A DNA stretch of 64,000 nt from NCBI GenBank assembly GCA_023678885.1, contig CM042965.1:32097777-32161776 (forward strand), written 5' to 3'. This DNA is from Pogostemon cablin. Lineage: Eukaryota > Streptophyta > Magnoliopsida > Lamiales > Lamiaceae. Both the position numbers and the translations under genes were made by a program. The notes beneath the pieces are model-generated. The model had not been told where the DNA came from. It saw only the letters and a list, made by a program, of their open reading frames with translations, and did no database searches. This document shows, in pieces, positions 11,465-21,440 of the stretch; position 1 is the first letter of the stretch, and each line of letters opens with the position of its first letter.

Positions 11465-12009
11465 GGTAGCTATTCGCACCCTCAAAATTGTTAAACATAC
11501 CTCAAAACATAATTTAAATTTAAATTTTCTTAACTGATACTACAAAAATACCCTGTTTAAAAATGTAAATCCCATTGACACTCTCATCCTATCTCCTCCC
11601 TGCAACCTATATCGAATGCGGCCATAGCCACACCGCCCGACAGATCCAAAACAAAATGGAAGATATTGGAAAGAAAAAAGAAGGGCTTCATTCTAAGTTT
11701 AGGCTTGAAGAACTCGTATGTGACGCGCATGGCAAGTGTAAGCACAAGATCGTCGCAGAAGGTGCAGGAGATGGAGGGGGGAACGCTGCCATAAGCAAAG
11801 CTAAGGATGCAATTACCGATCATAATAGTGTTAGGATTTTGGAAGAAGAGATGGTGGAGAGAGGATGAGACTCAATCGGATTCTGCATTGAGAGAGGGGT
11901 GTTTCAACGGAAGTAATTAATTTGTAATAAGGGCATTATTGTCATATTCATTAGGAAAATATTAAATTTAAACAATTTCGAGGTAATTTTGGGACGTAAA
12001 TAGCCATCC
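11465..12009. mobile_element. Non-autonomous MULE-like transposon carrying an ORF
   Basis: The termini GGTAGCTATTCGCACCC and, inverted, GGATGGCTATTTACGTCCC form an imperfect terminal inverted repeat that continues as caaaatt. A perfect 11-bp direct duplication, ttatttaagtt, flanks the element (11454-11464 and 12010-12020). The interior at 11575-11868 is less AT-rich than its surroundings and open for 97 codons, as expected for a transposon carrying acquired sequence. There is no transposase. Confidence 0.75.
11575..11868 (+). CDS. Hypothetical 97-residue ORF inside the MULE-like element
   Basis: An ATG-to-TGA frame of 97 codons with a charged, Lys/Glu-rich second half (from MEDIGKKKEGLHSK onward). 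I recognise no domain. It lies wholly between the terminal repeats of the transposon, so it is either sequence captured from a host gene or a chance frame. The opposite strand is also open for 79 codons, which weakens the coding claim. Confidence 0.2.
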   Translation: MTLSSYLLPATYIECGHSHTARQIQNKMEDIGKKKEGLHSKFRLEELVCDAHGKCKHKIVAEGAGDGGGNAAISKAKDAITDHNSVRILEEEMVERG

Positions 12010-12149
12010 TTATTTAAGTTATAATAATTGTAGTTTTAAAACACTCTATTTTCGAAAAATATTTTCATTACTTTATTATATTTTAATCTTCATTTGAGAA
12101 CAATAAATTAGGTCAAGAACCTAATGTCAAGATCACATTAAGAAAGATA

Positions 12150-12278
12150 AATTACTTCAAAACAGTGTTGCAATGACCAAATTTCAAAATCATCATTCAT
12201 TGCAGATGAGTCAAAACTTTTAGTAAAATCTTGCAAATAAAGACATTACTTCAAAACAGTGTTGCTATGACCAAATTT
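12150..12278. repeat. Short direct duplication downstream of the Pol III gene
   Basis: The 35-base block attacttcaaaacagtgttg(c/a)..caaatttc occurs at 12150-12184 and 12244-12278, differing by one base. Confidence 0.6.
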
Positions 12279-12373
12279 CTAAGATATACCGTGAATGCAA
12301 CGATCATAAAAAGAGATATATCTACATGCAGATAGAGAACCACTCCAAATTAAGAAACTTGTTCCGAAGGGGT

Positions 12374-12983
12374 CTAGTTCTCTGTCCAAGTGTGTTGACA
12401 CTTGATGCACGTGTAAAATACCGTCATGGGTTCATCAGCTGACCTCGTCTGCTCTTGCATGAAGCTAGCTTTCCCATGTCCACAGTCGGGGCAAGTCACT
12501 GCACATCAACACCCAAAATTAAACGATGATCACAATCCATCACTACTAGTATACTGCTTCCATCTGTTGTGATGGAAACATTCAAACACACCTCACTCTG
12601 TGGTGAATTTTAATGAAAAACCCGTCTATTCCTTCAACTTCAGAAGCATCAATATGGAAATAAACAACGAAGAAATGGATTTACGAAAGCCAACCTGCAG
12701 TTTCCTTCATGTTCCTGCGGTCATCTTGAGAGAAAATTGGATCCACAGGTTTCTTAGTTAGGCGAGCATGTCTCTTTATTTTAACCTGAAAACGAACCAT
12801 CAATATTTTCACATCAGTGAATGTCAATACAACACAAACACGGAGAGAATAATGGAGCAAGCATTATACCTTGTTCTCTATTTGGCATATGTAAGGGCAT
12901 GTTGGACAAGAAAATCTGGCAGGCCGCTCCATCTGAGGCAACTCAAACAGCAGCATGTTTGCACAGTATGGACAGAACTCCAT
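12374..12983 (-). CDS. RPC10: RNA polymerase III subunit C11/RPC10 (zinc-ribbon cleavage subunit)
   Basis: This subunit of nuclear RNA polymerase III stimulates RNA 3' cleavage and is needed for termination and reinitiation on tRNA and 5S genes. Minus-strand exons are 12870-12983, 12695-12785 and 12374-12498 with GT-AG borders, giving 109 residues, the usual length. The N-terminal zinc ribbon shows MEFCPYCANMLLFE with CPTCPYIC. The linker VKIKRHARLTKKPVDPIFSQ is typical of C11. The C-terminal TFIIS-like ribbon has CPDCGH, the acidic hairpin QTRSADEPMT and CIKCQHTW. All eight zinc-binding cysteines are present. The RSADEP loop, rather than a Pol II RPB9 or Pol I pattern, separates it from paralogous subunits. 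Upstream lies a copy of the PAM16 leader region, so its transcript could start there or nearer, about 13.25 kb. Confidence 0.93.
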
Positions 12984-13489
12984 TTCTGATCTACTATCAC
13001 AAACAAATTCTCAAATTTTAGAAAAATATTAATTTTACTACAGTCGCTTAATTACTACATACAATTATGCAATCATCCATGAAATCTTAAGTCAAATTCA
13101 ATTGCGCGGAGCAGTGCAGTAGACAACTTTTTTATTTTTTAAACACCATCATCTTTGATTATTTTGGAAAATTTTCAGAAAAGGTGGTTGGTTGTGCTGG
13201 TTTCTCTAGTACACTATTTTGAAAAGTTCAAAACGCTAACCCTACCCTAATGTCTAATCAAATTCTAAATATGAATAATAAAGTCCATTTCCTCCCAAAT
13301 AAGTGATAAGAATCGCTGGAAAAGTACAAAAAATCAAGTGACAAAAAAAAAAGAAAGATAATTCAGACATGTGTTAGCACATCTTTAGCTTAAAAAAGGC
13401 GCACAGTGACAAAAAGAACTGAAAAAAGGCGCATGGGTATGCTTAAATATCCACAAGAAGTTGCAATACATACATATATTCTAAAATAA
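12984..13489 (-). promoter_or_regulatory. Proximal upstream region of the Pol III subunit gene
   Basis: The ATG at 12983 is preceded on the minus strand by a possible leader acceptor (gatagtag|atcag). A telo-box-like CCCTA tract (ctaaccctaccctaa, 13236-13250), an element found in promoters of plant ribosomal and housekeeping genes, lies about 260 bases upstream. The promoter role is inferred. Confidence 0.3.
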
Positions 13490-13836
13490 GAATCAATATA
13501 AGTTTCACAGAGAAATAAGAAGGTGAACTGGAGAAGGACAAGAGTACACGGTTGTCATAAATCTCCCACTTTGTATTAAGCATGAATTATGATTCACTGA
13601 GTTTAATATAGACCCTTGTTCCTCATCAATTTTTAGATATATAATTAATGACTCATATGAAGTCTGTCTTAATAACATAGCAGAAGAGTTTGCCTCACTG
13701 GATGATCCTAATTAGACACATCATAGGATGTTTCTCATATGCTCGTTGAAGTTCCATTCAAGTTTTAATCTCATGCAACCTTGAGTTATGATAATTCATA
13801 AACTGTTTGATGCCAAGGTCCTAAGCGAAAAAAAAA

Positions 13837-13891
<55 letters not shown>

Positions 13892-16060
13892 AGATGAATT
13901 GATACAAATGTGATAAATGATGAACTCATTATAATTTAAAATCAAGCATTGAGGTTTCTAAAGCAGTATGCATCTATTGAAATATCCAATAGTAAGTTGC
14001 AATACACGAGGAACACTCTAAAAGAAGAATAATAGAAGGTTCACGAGACAAACGTACAGAAGGTGAACTGAAAAGGACGAGTGCATTGCTTTCTAAATCT
14101 CCTTTCTACGTCTCTGTTGTGTATATTTTACCGAGCAATTTACACCTTTGGTTCTATAATCAGTATTTCCTTGAGATTTTCTTTACCCTTTCCTATAAGC
14201 TTGTAGCAGAATCTCAAGTAAACAAATGCCATAAGCAGTTTTCAGGATTTCCCCTGATAATGTATCCTTGTACTACAGCAGTATGCGCATTTCTTTGATT
14301 TCTCCTATCATGTTTTCACCTTGACCTATAAGTTTATAATAATAATCTCAAGTAGAAAGAGTTGTATGCAGTTTTTAAGATCTCCCCTGATAATCCAACT
14401 ACAGTTGCATACATTTGTTTCAGTTGTCTTCTTACATGTCAGTTTGTAGCATAATCCCAAGTAGATAGTGCTATATGCAATTTTAAGGATCTAACTTTAA
14501 AGTTCTCCAAACTACAGCTATTATTGCACGTTTTTTTGTAACCTCAACCTACAACTCCATGTTAAGGAAAAATGGGAAGAAAAACATTAATTTCTCCATA
14601 ATACAATATTTGGATTTCTGGGCCCAAATAGCTGAACCATGAATTTTTCAGATGTATAAATTCAGTGTGGTAATTGCTAAGGCATCCTTTTCACGTTGCA
14701 GAAACCTGGAAATTAATCACAGAGGAAAGCTAAGGGAAAGAAAAAGGACGGGGAACTCTGAAAAAATTGCATATCAAATGCAACGTTGATGTTATCATTT
14801 TAAGAAAGATAAAGGGTGATTCATGTAGCAAAAGTGTCCCGAATCTGACCATGTAATGTTATTTATATATCCATAAAATAAAACAAAAGGAATCCCCACT
14901 TTTAATTAAGCAGTAAAACCCAGAAACTAACTAGTGGAGCTAATTCGATCCTCACATATTTATCATCGCACTTGTATAAATGAGTGTTAAAGCAGGGTTG
15001 TCATATTTCACACTAGAAAAGGGACTAATTATATGTATTACATGATCTATTCATGCTTGTAAGGAGTGTTTATAGCCCAACCACTTGAAATCTCACATTC
15101 ACACATCAAAATAAGGAAATTCCTCAAGATTAGCAAACTCCACCAGATCACTGAGTTTTGATTAGAGTCATGTTTCCTCATCAATTTTTACATAAATAAC
15201 CAAGAACTCATATGAAGCCTGTCTTAATAATATAGCAGAAGAGTTTGCCTCACCGAGTACTTATATTCATAAAGTAAATATAAGCTTGTTGCGTTCTAAA
15301 ACAATGGCCAACAAATCACGCATGTTTTATTATGTATTGCAAGAGAGAAAATTGGGAGCAGGAGCATACCATAGCTAAAGCCTAAAGATGGTGAAATCAG
15401 CTGTTAATATTTGAACTCCAAATAACTCATCAAGATAAGAAGAAAAGAGTAAGATTCATACAACACAAGCATAGTCCATAATCCAGGGCACAGAATTTTT
15501 TAACAACTTCGATGGAACAAAACTCTCATTCTACCACTAAAACACATTCAGGGACCACAAAATTCTACAAGTAAATTAATCATCAACTTGGAATGCATTA
15601 GTTTAATAATCTCAAACAATCTTTGTTAACAGAGTAATTTTTTTTTAACAAAAACAATAAAAGATCATCTTCAATCATAGTTCAGATTCTGAACTATATA
15701 ACAAAAGCTGAAAAGCTTCATGAATAATAACAATGACTATATAGAAATACGAAAAGAATATACAACCGAGTTGGAATTTTTACGGAATACCAAACCAAAT
15801 TGCTACCATTATTATTTTTGAAAAGATAGGGAGAAAACTATTTTTTCCAATCGGTAACGCGTGCAACTTTGATTATATGACAAACATACTCCATTCACGA
15901 ACAATAGTGAAAGAAAATAAAAAACCATGAATAAATTCAATCCTGTATGATACAACATATTACCAAAATATTGATAGATTACAACATATCACCAAAATAT
16001 CAAACCCTAGAAATCCATACCTTGTACGGCAGCGATAGAAGAGAGAAATAGCAGTTAGAG
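13490..16060 (-). repeat. Segmental duplicate of PAM16 intron 1, initiator exon and leader
   Basis: The segment aligns along its length with about 5990-8560, roughly 80-90 percent identical by eye. Landmarks are the leader-exon donor near 16020, the initiator exon ending ATG|gtatgc (ATG at 15370-15372) and the intron block with ttgatttctcct and gcatgttctagt-like tracts. Coding exons 2-4 of PAM16 are missing. The left end is rearranged: 13445-13570 repeats the stretch also found at 13975-14110, and 13590-13690 repeats a piece from near 15150-15240. It therefore looks like a promoter/leader copy without a PAM16 product, placed directly upstream of the Pol III subunit gene. Confidence 0.85.
13839..13891. 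repeat. TA dinucleotide microsatellite
   Basis: A TA run with two interruptions occupies the position at which the PAM16 intron carries the 48-bp MITE. Confidence 0.9.
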
Positions 16061-17047
16061 AGCGTAGAGTATTTGAGTACTCACCACAATTGTATGAGAT
16101 GTGTGTATGTACTCACAGAGGCTGCACGATGATATTGTGAGAGATATAAAAGGAAGGACGTGATTTTGTTGTTTGAGGCCTACCCATTAATCAATTGAAG
16201 TCGGTAAAACGTGAATGTTAACAAAGTCGTTTTCTCATGTTCAATGTTTACTCTCTTTATTATATTTATTTATTCTTTCATTCTCGTTTATTTTTTTAAT
16301 TCTGAATTATATGAATTATTTTTTAATTAAATCTTAAATGTTTAAATTCATTATCTATTTAAATACTTTTAATAGTATTGTGAGATAAAAAAAACTATTA
16401 TTCAATTTTTTAAATAAAATGTAAGATAAATATTTTATAAAGTAAATAAAAGGGTTTATTACTATAGGATACACACTTTAGAGCTTAAATACTCCTAACT
16501 ACATTGAAAAGAAAAAATTACTACCCACTACACAAATTAATAGTAAAGAGTCCAAATTACCCTTAACTAAACCAGAAATTTCCAATGATTTCTTTTACGT
16601 AGTCGCCGTCTCTCTCCTGAAATGTCTCTCTCCAAATATTCTCTGTAAACTCTCAATCTCGATTACGCTCTGCGCGGATTTCTCCAATGCGGCGGCAGCC
16701 AATCTCGATTCTGCACTGCGCGGATTTCTCCACTGATGGATTTCTCCAATACGGCGGCAGCAGCAGTGGAGGAGAGGCGGCGCGTGGGTTGGAATCGCCG
16801 CCGGTGGACATGGTGGAAGCAAGCCTCCCTCCCTTTCCATTGGGAGCAATGCCTGTGAAACCTTAACAGATTCGCCATTATTCCCCCTTTGTTTTTAGCT
16901 CCGTGTGACCCTAGATGTGTCTCCTCTTTAATGGCAATTATTTATTGCTCCCCTTTTTTCTCCTAATTAGGGATTTTTTTATGCATTATTTTGGAAATTG
17001 AAAACGAATTGTAGCAGAGTGGTGAGATATACTACAAAAATTAGAGA

Positions 17048-17284
17048 ATGGGGATGACGGCGGTGGAGGATCCGCGGACGATGGCGACAGAGGAGTATAC
17101 CGAATGTTACTGGGATGAGGAGGACAACAACTTATACTACAGCAAAGGGTCTTCCTCCGAAATATCGTCGTCTTCGTCGAGAGAGCAGTGGAGTGGTAAC
17201 AATTATTATTATAATCAAGAACACGAGATTATAATATACAGCTATGATGTTTTATCCCTTGATACCTCGACTGATTTTGTATAG
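17048..17284 (+). CDS. Hypothetical 78-residue acidic, Ser/Tyr-rich ORF in the Pack-MULE-like element
   Basis: The frame opens with ATGGGGATGACGGCGG and runs to TAG. The product starts MGMTAVEDPRTMATEEYTE, then an acidic segment, a poly-Ser run and an Asn/Tyr-rich tail. No domain is recognised. It may be a captured first exon. An opposite-strand GC-rich frame at 16595-16849 overlaps short direct repeats and is not listed as a gene. Confidence 0.25.
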   Translation: MGMTAVEDPRTMATEEYTECYWDEEDNNLYYSKGSSSEISSSSSREQWSGNNYYYNQEHEIIIYSYDVLSLDTSTDFV

Positions 17285-17650
17285 GCATTTTATAGAATGG
17301 CATGGGGAGGTGATAGCATACTACAAGAATATATGCACAGTTATCGATTTCGTGGTTTGCAATGCTTAATCATCTGTTATGTTGGAGGAATTGCTCTTGC
17401 CTGAAAAGTTGAACGTTGGTTTTCAAGCCATTGTAAATGTGGCATCGGGTCAATTATTTTACAAACATAATTTTGCCGAGTGATCATTGTTGAAGGTGTT
17501 TGCAAATTTTCTTCCTATTCCCATTTATTTTGAAGTTACGTTTCCCTGTATCAATTTTTTTTCAATGGGAGAATATGATGTAAATGATACACAAAATAAA
17601 ATGTGAAAAAAGGCAAAAATATAAAATATGTAGAAAAAAATGTACAAACA

Positions 17651-17945
17651 AAATTGTGAAAAAAAAATTCGCCGGACCGCTACCTGACTTCCGCCGGAAC
17701 TTAAAATGTGCAAACAAAATGTATAAAAACAAATTGTGCAAAAAAAATTCGTCAATCTGCCGCCTGACCTCCGGCTGCCGAACCACCATCGAAGCTTAAA
17801 ATGTGCAAAAATAAATTGTACAAAAAAATTGTGCAAAAAAAATCGCCGCACCGCCGCCGGATGCCGGACCTCCTCCGGAACTTAAAATGTGAAAACAAAA
17901 TGTGCAAAAATAAATTGTGCAAAACAAATTGTGCAAACACAAAGG
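17651..17945. repeat. Three-unit minisatellite (units about 80-120 bp)
   Basis: Units start near 17652, 17731 and 17826. Each pairs an AT-rich part (aaattgtgcaaaaaaaat and cttaaaatgtg) with a GC-rich core (cgccggacc, ccgcctgacc, cgccgcc). Spurious ORFs on both strands arise from it. Confidence 0.65.
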
Positions 17946-18064
17946 GGTATTTATGGTATCACAATCATAATTGTGTAGTTATGAGTATTAGTACTTTGAT
18001 TGATGTAGTTTATAGCAATTATGCATTATTTTATGTATCCAATAGTAAGTAACCCTAAATAAAA

Positions 18065-19251
18065 TTAATAATTTTTAAAAAGAATAATTTAATTAAATAG
18101 ACATCACTTCTTGTTGAATAGATATCACTATTTATTAAATTATTATCACTTTTTATTCATTTTATAAATTCTTCATATATAAAATAGTTCAATTGATGGC
18201 CGTAATTTTTCCGTATTACTTTTATTAAAAATTTTTTACCTTTAACAATTTATTTATGAAAAAATATAATTAGACTATTATTATTATTTTCTTATGGTCA
18301 AGAATCACTTAATATTAAAAATGTTATTACTTTTCATCTTTTATATAAATTATATACTATACATGAAATAATTCAATAGATGGTTATCACTTTTCATTGA
18401 CCAGTTATCACTTTTTATTAAAAATATTATTACTTTTTATTTGCCATATTAATTGTAATGAAATAGTTCAATAGTTCGATGATCGCTTCTTTTTGATTAG
18501 ATATTACTTTTTATTAAAAATATTACCACATTTTGTTAAAAATATTAACACTTTATATGTCCTGCAAAGTGTTTATAAATAATTTTATTAAACAATTATT
18601 ACTTTTTTTTATTAGTTATCACTTTTTATTAAAATGATTATTCCTTTTTATCATCATAGAATACTAATAAAATGATTCAATTGGACGGATATCATTTTTA
18701 TATAATCGTGCAAAGTATTAATTGGACGGTCAAGATTAAAATTGAATTATTTTTAAATAGAGTAAAATTGAAAACAAAAGTAAAAGTTTAGGTTTGCATT
18801 TATATATGTATAGATATTTTATATTTTATTTTATCAATATGTTAATTCAATTAAAAATAAAATATAAATTATAGTATACTATATCTTTCTTAAAAAAACA
18901 GTAGTTGAGTTTTACAGAAAGATTATATCTATTTTTTTAAAAATAAGTAGATATCAATTAAAATAAAAATTAATATAATTAATAATATAAAGTTAATATA
19001 TACTCTATTTGTCTTGAATGTCGAATCAAATTTAATGTTAAGAAAAATAAGCGTATAACCAATGCAATTTAATTGATAAATATAAAATTATGTTATGTTA
19101 AAAAAATACATTTATATATATTATACATTAATAATTAATAATTTTTATAAAATACATAAATTCGAATAAATAAATAAATAATTATATATATGTTTGTGGT
19201 TAAAATAAAAAAAATTAAATATAAAAGTATATAATTGTAATATAATTCTTT
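18065..19251. other. AT-rich repeat DNA with recurring tatcactttttatt blocks, probable Helitron body
   Basis: No gene is seen. Variants of tatcactttttattaaaa and gaaatagttcaattga recur many times between about 18110 and 18720. Similar blocks occur at 38960-39100 and 60960-61040. The region ends at a Helitron-like terminus, so it may be a non-autonomous Helitron, but a 5' TC end was not located. Confidence 0.35.
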
Positions 19252-19281
19252 CCGTGCAACGCACGGATGAGTAATATCTAG
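19252..19281 (+). mobile_element. Helitron-like 3' terminus (hairpin plus CTAG)
   Basis: A 6-bp stem, ccgtgc-aac-gcacgg, is followed after 11 bases by CTAG and a T. This is the CTRR-T architecture of Helitron 3' ends. A second, similar terminus sits at 59014-59044. Confidence 0.5.
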
Positions 19282-19442
19282 TTCATATTAATTATACTGC
19301 AGTGAAAATGAGATTTTTTAGTGCGATTTGGGTGGAACCAGTTCCACCAAATGAATTGGTGAAACTTGTGGTCCCATATTTTTAATTAATTTCTCCTCCT
19401 TTATTTATGTTGTTTTTTATTATACTTAAATGATAGACTATT

Positions 19443-19756
19443 GTACCATAAATTCTAAATCCTATGGATAAATTATCCTAAACCACAATGATAAAATTAC
19501 AATTATATCCTAAACTCTAAATTCTAGGAATAAATTATACCATAAACCACAAGGGTAAAATTACAATTATACCCTAAACCCTATGGATAAATTATACTCT
19601 AAATCATAAGGGTAAAATTATAATTATACCCTAAACCCTAGGGATAAATTATACCCTAAACCACTAGGGTAAAATTACAATTATACCCTAAACCCTAAAT
19701 TCTATGATTTAAATATACCATAAACCAAAAGAGTGAATTTTAATTATATCCCAAAA
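19443..19756. repeat. Minisatellite with CCCTAAACCCTA cores, about 59-bp period
   Basis: Four to five units alternate ataccctaaaccctatggat with aaattata, ctctaaatcataagggtaaa and attacaattat. The cores match the plant telomere repeat (CCCTAAA) for up to two units, but spacers separate them, so it is not a telomeric array. It abuts the broken end of gypsy element A. Confidence 0.75.
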
Positions 19757-20770
19757 ATTGCAATATGATGGACTAATACCTTTCAAATGATCAAAAGACC
19801 AACCAATTGCAGACTTATACTTCCTAAGCACATCTAATAACTCATCGAGTTGATCATCAGTTAGAGAAGAAGATACAATTACCGAATATATTTCATTGTC
19901 ACCTATATAGGTATACTTCAAGTGTTCCAATAGTAGTTTCAACTCCTCGTTCTTTTCTTCTTTTACTGTACTTTCTCTATCCAATGGCAAGTACTTTCTA
20001 GTCCACTTCGCCTCTTCAATCTTGGTTCTTCGTAATTCATACCTATCATCACCCAAAGCAAGTAGATTTTCAAGAAATTCAATACATATCTCATTAGAGA
20101 GCTCATCTAGCTCTGTGGTGGGAAAAGTGATAGACTCCACTAAGCATGTTTTCAAGGGATCCTTTGAAAGGATTAAAGACATATCTTCCTTCACGATCTC
20201 CTCCACTACATCGATGTTGTGACACTGCGTCTCCATCGGCATCTTTATTGCTTTATCAAGGTTAAATAGAACCTCTTCTTTATCCATGAGCATCCTTAGC
20301 TCACCTTTTTGAACATCAATCATTGCTCCAGCAGTGGCAAGGAATGGTCTCCATAAGATGAGGGGAACATTATCCTTGTCATCTTCTATCTCAAGTATGA
20401 GAAAGTCCATAGAAAAGACTAGTTTCTCTACTTTTACTAAAACTTCTTCAATAACACCTTACAGAAAAGTCATAGACCTATCTGCTAATTGTAAAGCAAC
20501 TGTTGTGGGAGTTAACTCCCCCAAACCAAGCCTTTAAAATATCGATAAGGGCATCAAATTAATACTTGTCCCAATATCGCACAAGGCTCGTCATGCCAGC
20601 CCTTCCCTATCTCACATAGAATAGTGAAGCTTTCCGAATCCTTTAACTTAGCTAGCAGCTTTCTCTGTATGATCGAGCTACAATTCTCTAACGAAAAAAA
20701 TATTTCAATTCCGTTCAAGCTTCTCTTCTTCAAAAGTATATCCTTTAGGAAATGGGCATAATATGGCATC
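19757..20770 (-). pseudogene. Element A protease region and pol start
   Basis: The minus strand reads INLMPLSIF, LGLGELTPTTVALQLADRS, then MDFLILEIEDDKDNVPLIL and RPFLATAGAMIDVQKGEL. This is the C-terminal half of a gypsy aspartic protease followed by the long spacer that leads into RT. The glycine before RPFLAT is replaced by Trp. The reading is broken by frameshifts near 20410 and 20550, and only the first RT residues remain. Confidence 0.8.
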
Positions 20771-21039
20771 TTTAAGAGTGCTCAGAGAAAGGAATGCTCA
20801 AGCTTATCTTGTTTATGATATCTGAAAACTTCTTGAACTTTCCCTTCTTGACGAGCTTGAAAGGAAACGGAGGAGGTATCATTGTTTTGGGAATTTCCCA
20901 TTCATCACGTTCAACCTTCTCCACTTTGTCCTTCTCGACTCTCAATCTCTTTACTCTTTCCCATTTCTTTTCTGCTATAAGCTCAGTATGCTGCTATTTG
21001 GATAGTACAAGAGTAGCATCAACATCATGTAAAGCATTC

Positions 21040-21400
21040 GGCGTAGGAAACGGTGCCGAACGAGGTGGTTCAACCATGGTTTGACAAGGGATGCTGATCA
21101 AACCAGGTGTGTAATGGTCGAACTGAGCTTCAAAAATGTGCTCTCCCCTGGACAAGCTGGTTCGACCACTAGGGTTGGTTAAACCATGACGATTGTGGTC
21201 GAACTGTACTTCAGACAAAACAGAGTGCTCTGGAGAGGGTGATTTGACCATGGTTCGACCAACAGATTTGGTCGAACCATCTCGGACATGGTCAAATCGC
21301 ACTTCAGATAAAATAGAGTGTTGCGAATAGGCTGGTTCGACCACAGTTCGACTAACTAGGTTGGTCGAACCATGCCGAATGTGGTCGAACTAGTCGGTTG
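21040..21400. repeat. GGTTCGACC / GGTCGAACC motif array in element A
   Basis: About a dozen direct and inverted copies of the 9-mer and near variants occur. In the minus-strand frame they encode a repeating F-D-H-x(3)-G-x-T-x(3)-G-R-T peptide between gag and protease. Related arrays occur in element B (32975-33300), in LTRs (31605-31920, 35850-35965) and, as GCTCGACCA, in solo LTR D (41020-41150). Confidence 0.75.
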
Positions 21401-21440
21401 AAGCTTTCTAAATGTTTTCCGACTGCATCGATCCTTTATA

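Larger units (their letters stand above)
16452..18055. mobile_element. Pack-MULE-like non-autonomous transposon, 1.6 kb
   Basis: The 5' end GGGTTTATTACTATAGGATA and the inverted 3' end GGGTTACTTACTATTGGATA match at 16 of 20 positions. A perfect 9-bp direct duplication taaataaaa flanks both ends (16443-16451 and 18056-18064), the Mutator size. The interior is unlike its surroundings: GC-rich, gene-like blocks at 16590-16860 and 17045-17285, then a minisatellite at 17651-17945. No transposase ORF is present. Captured host-gene fragments are a reasonable inference, but I do not recognise a donor gene. Confidence 0.75.

Noticed and set aside
16595..16849. 84-codon minus-strand ORF
   Set aside because: It covers direct repeats (gcgcggatttctccaa and gcggcggcag) and has a second open frame beside it; it is reported only as part of the Pack-MULE-like element.
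19443..19756. Interstitial telomere or CRISPR-like array
   Set aside because: Units are separated by AT-rich spacers that repeat along with the cores (59-bp period), so it is a minisatellite; CRISPR does not apply to plant nuclear DNA.
21040..21400. GGTTCGA strings read as Pol III B-boxes or tRNA T-arms
   Set aside because: Only the first seven bases fit the B-box consensus; the following bases do not, there is no A-box at tRNA spacing, and no cloverleaf can be drawn.
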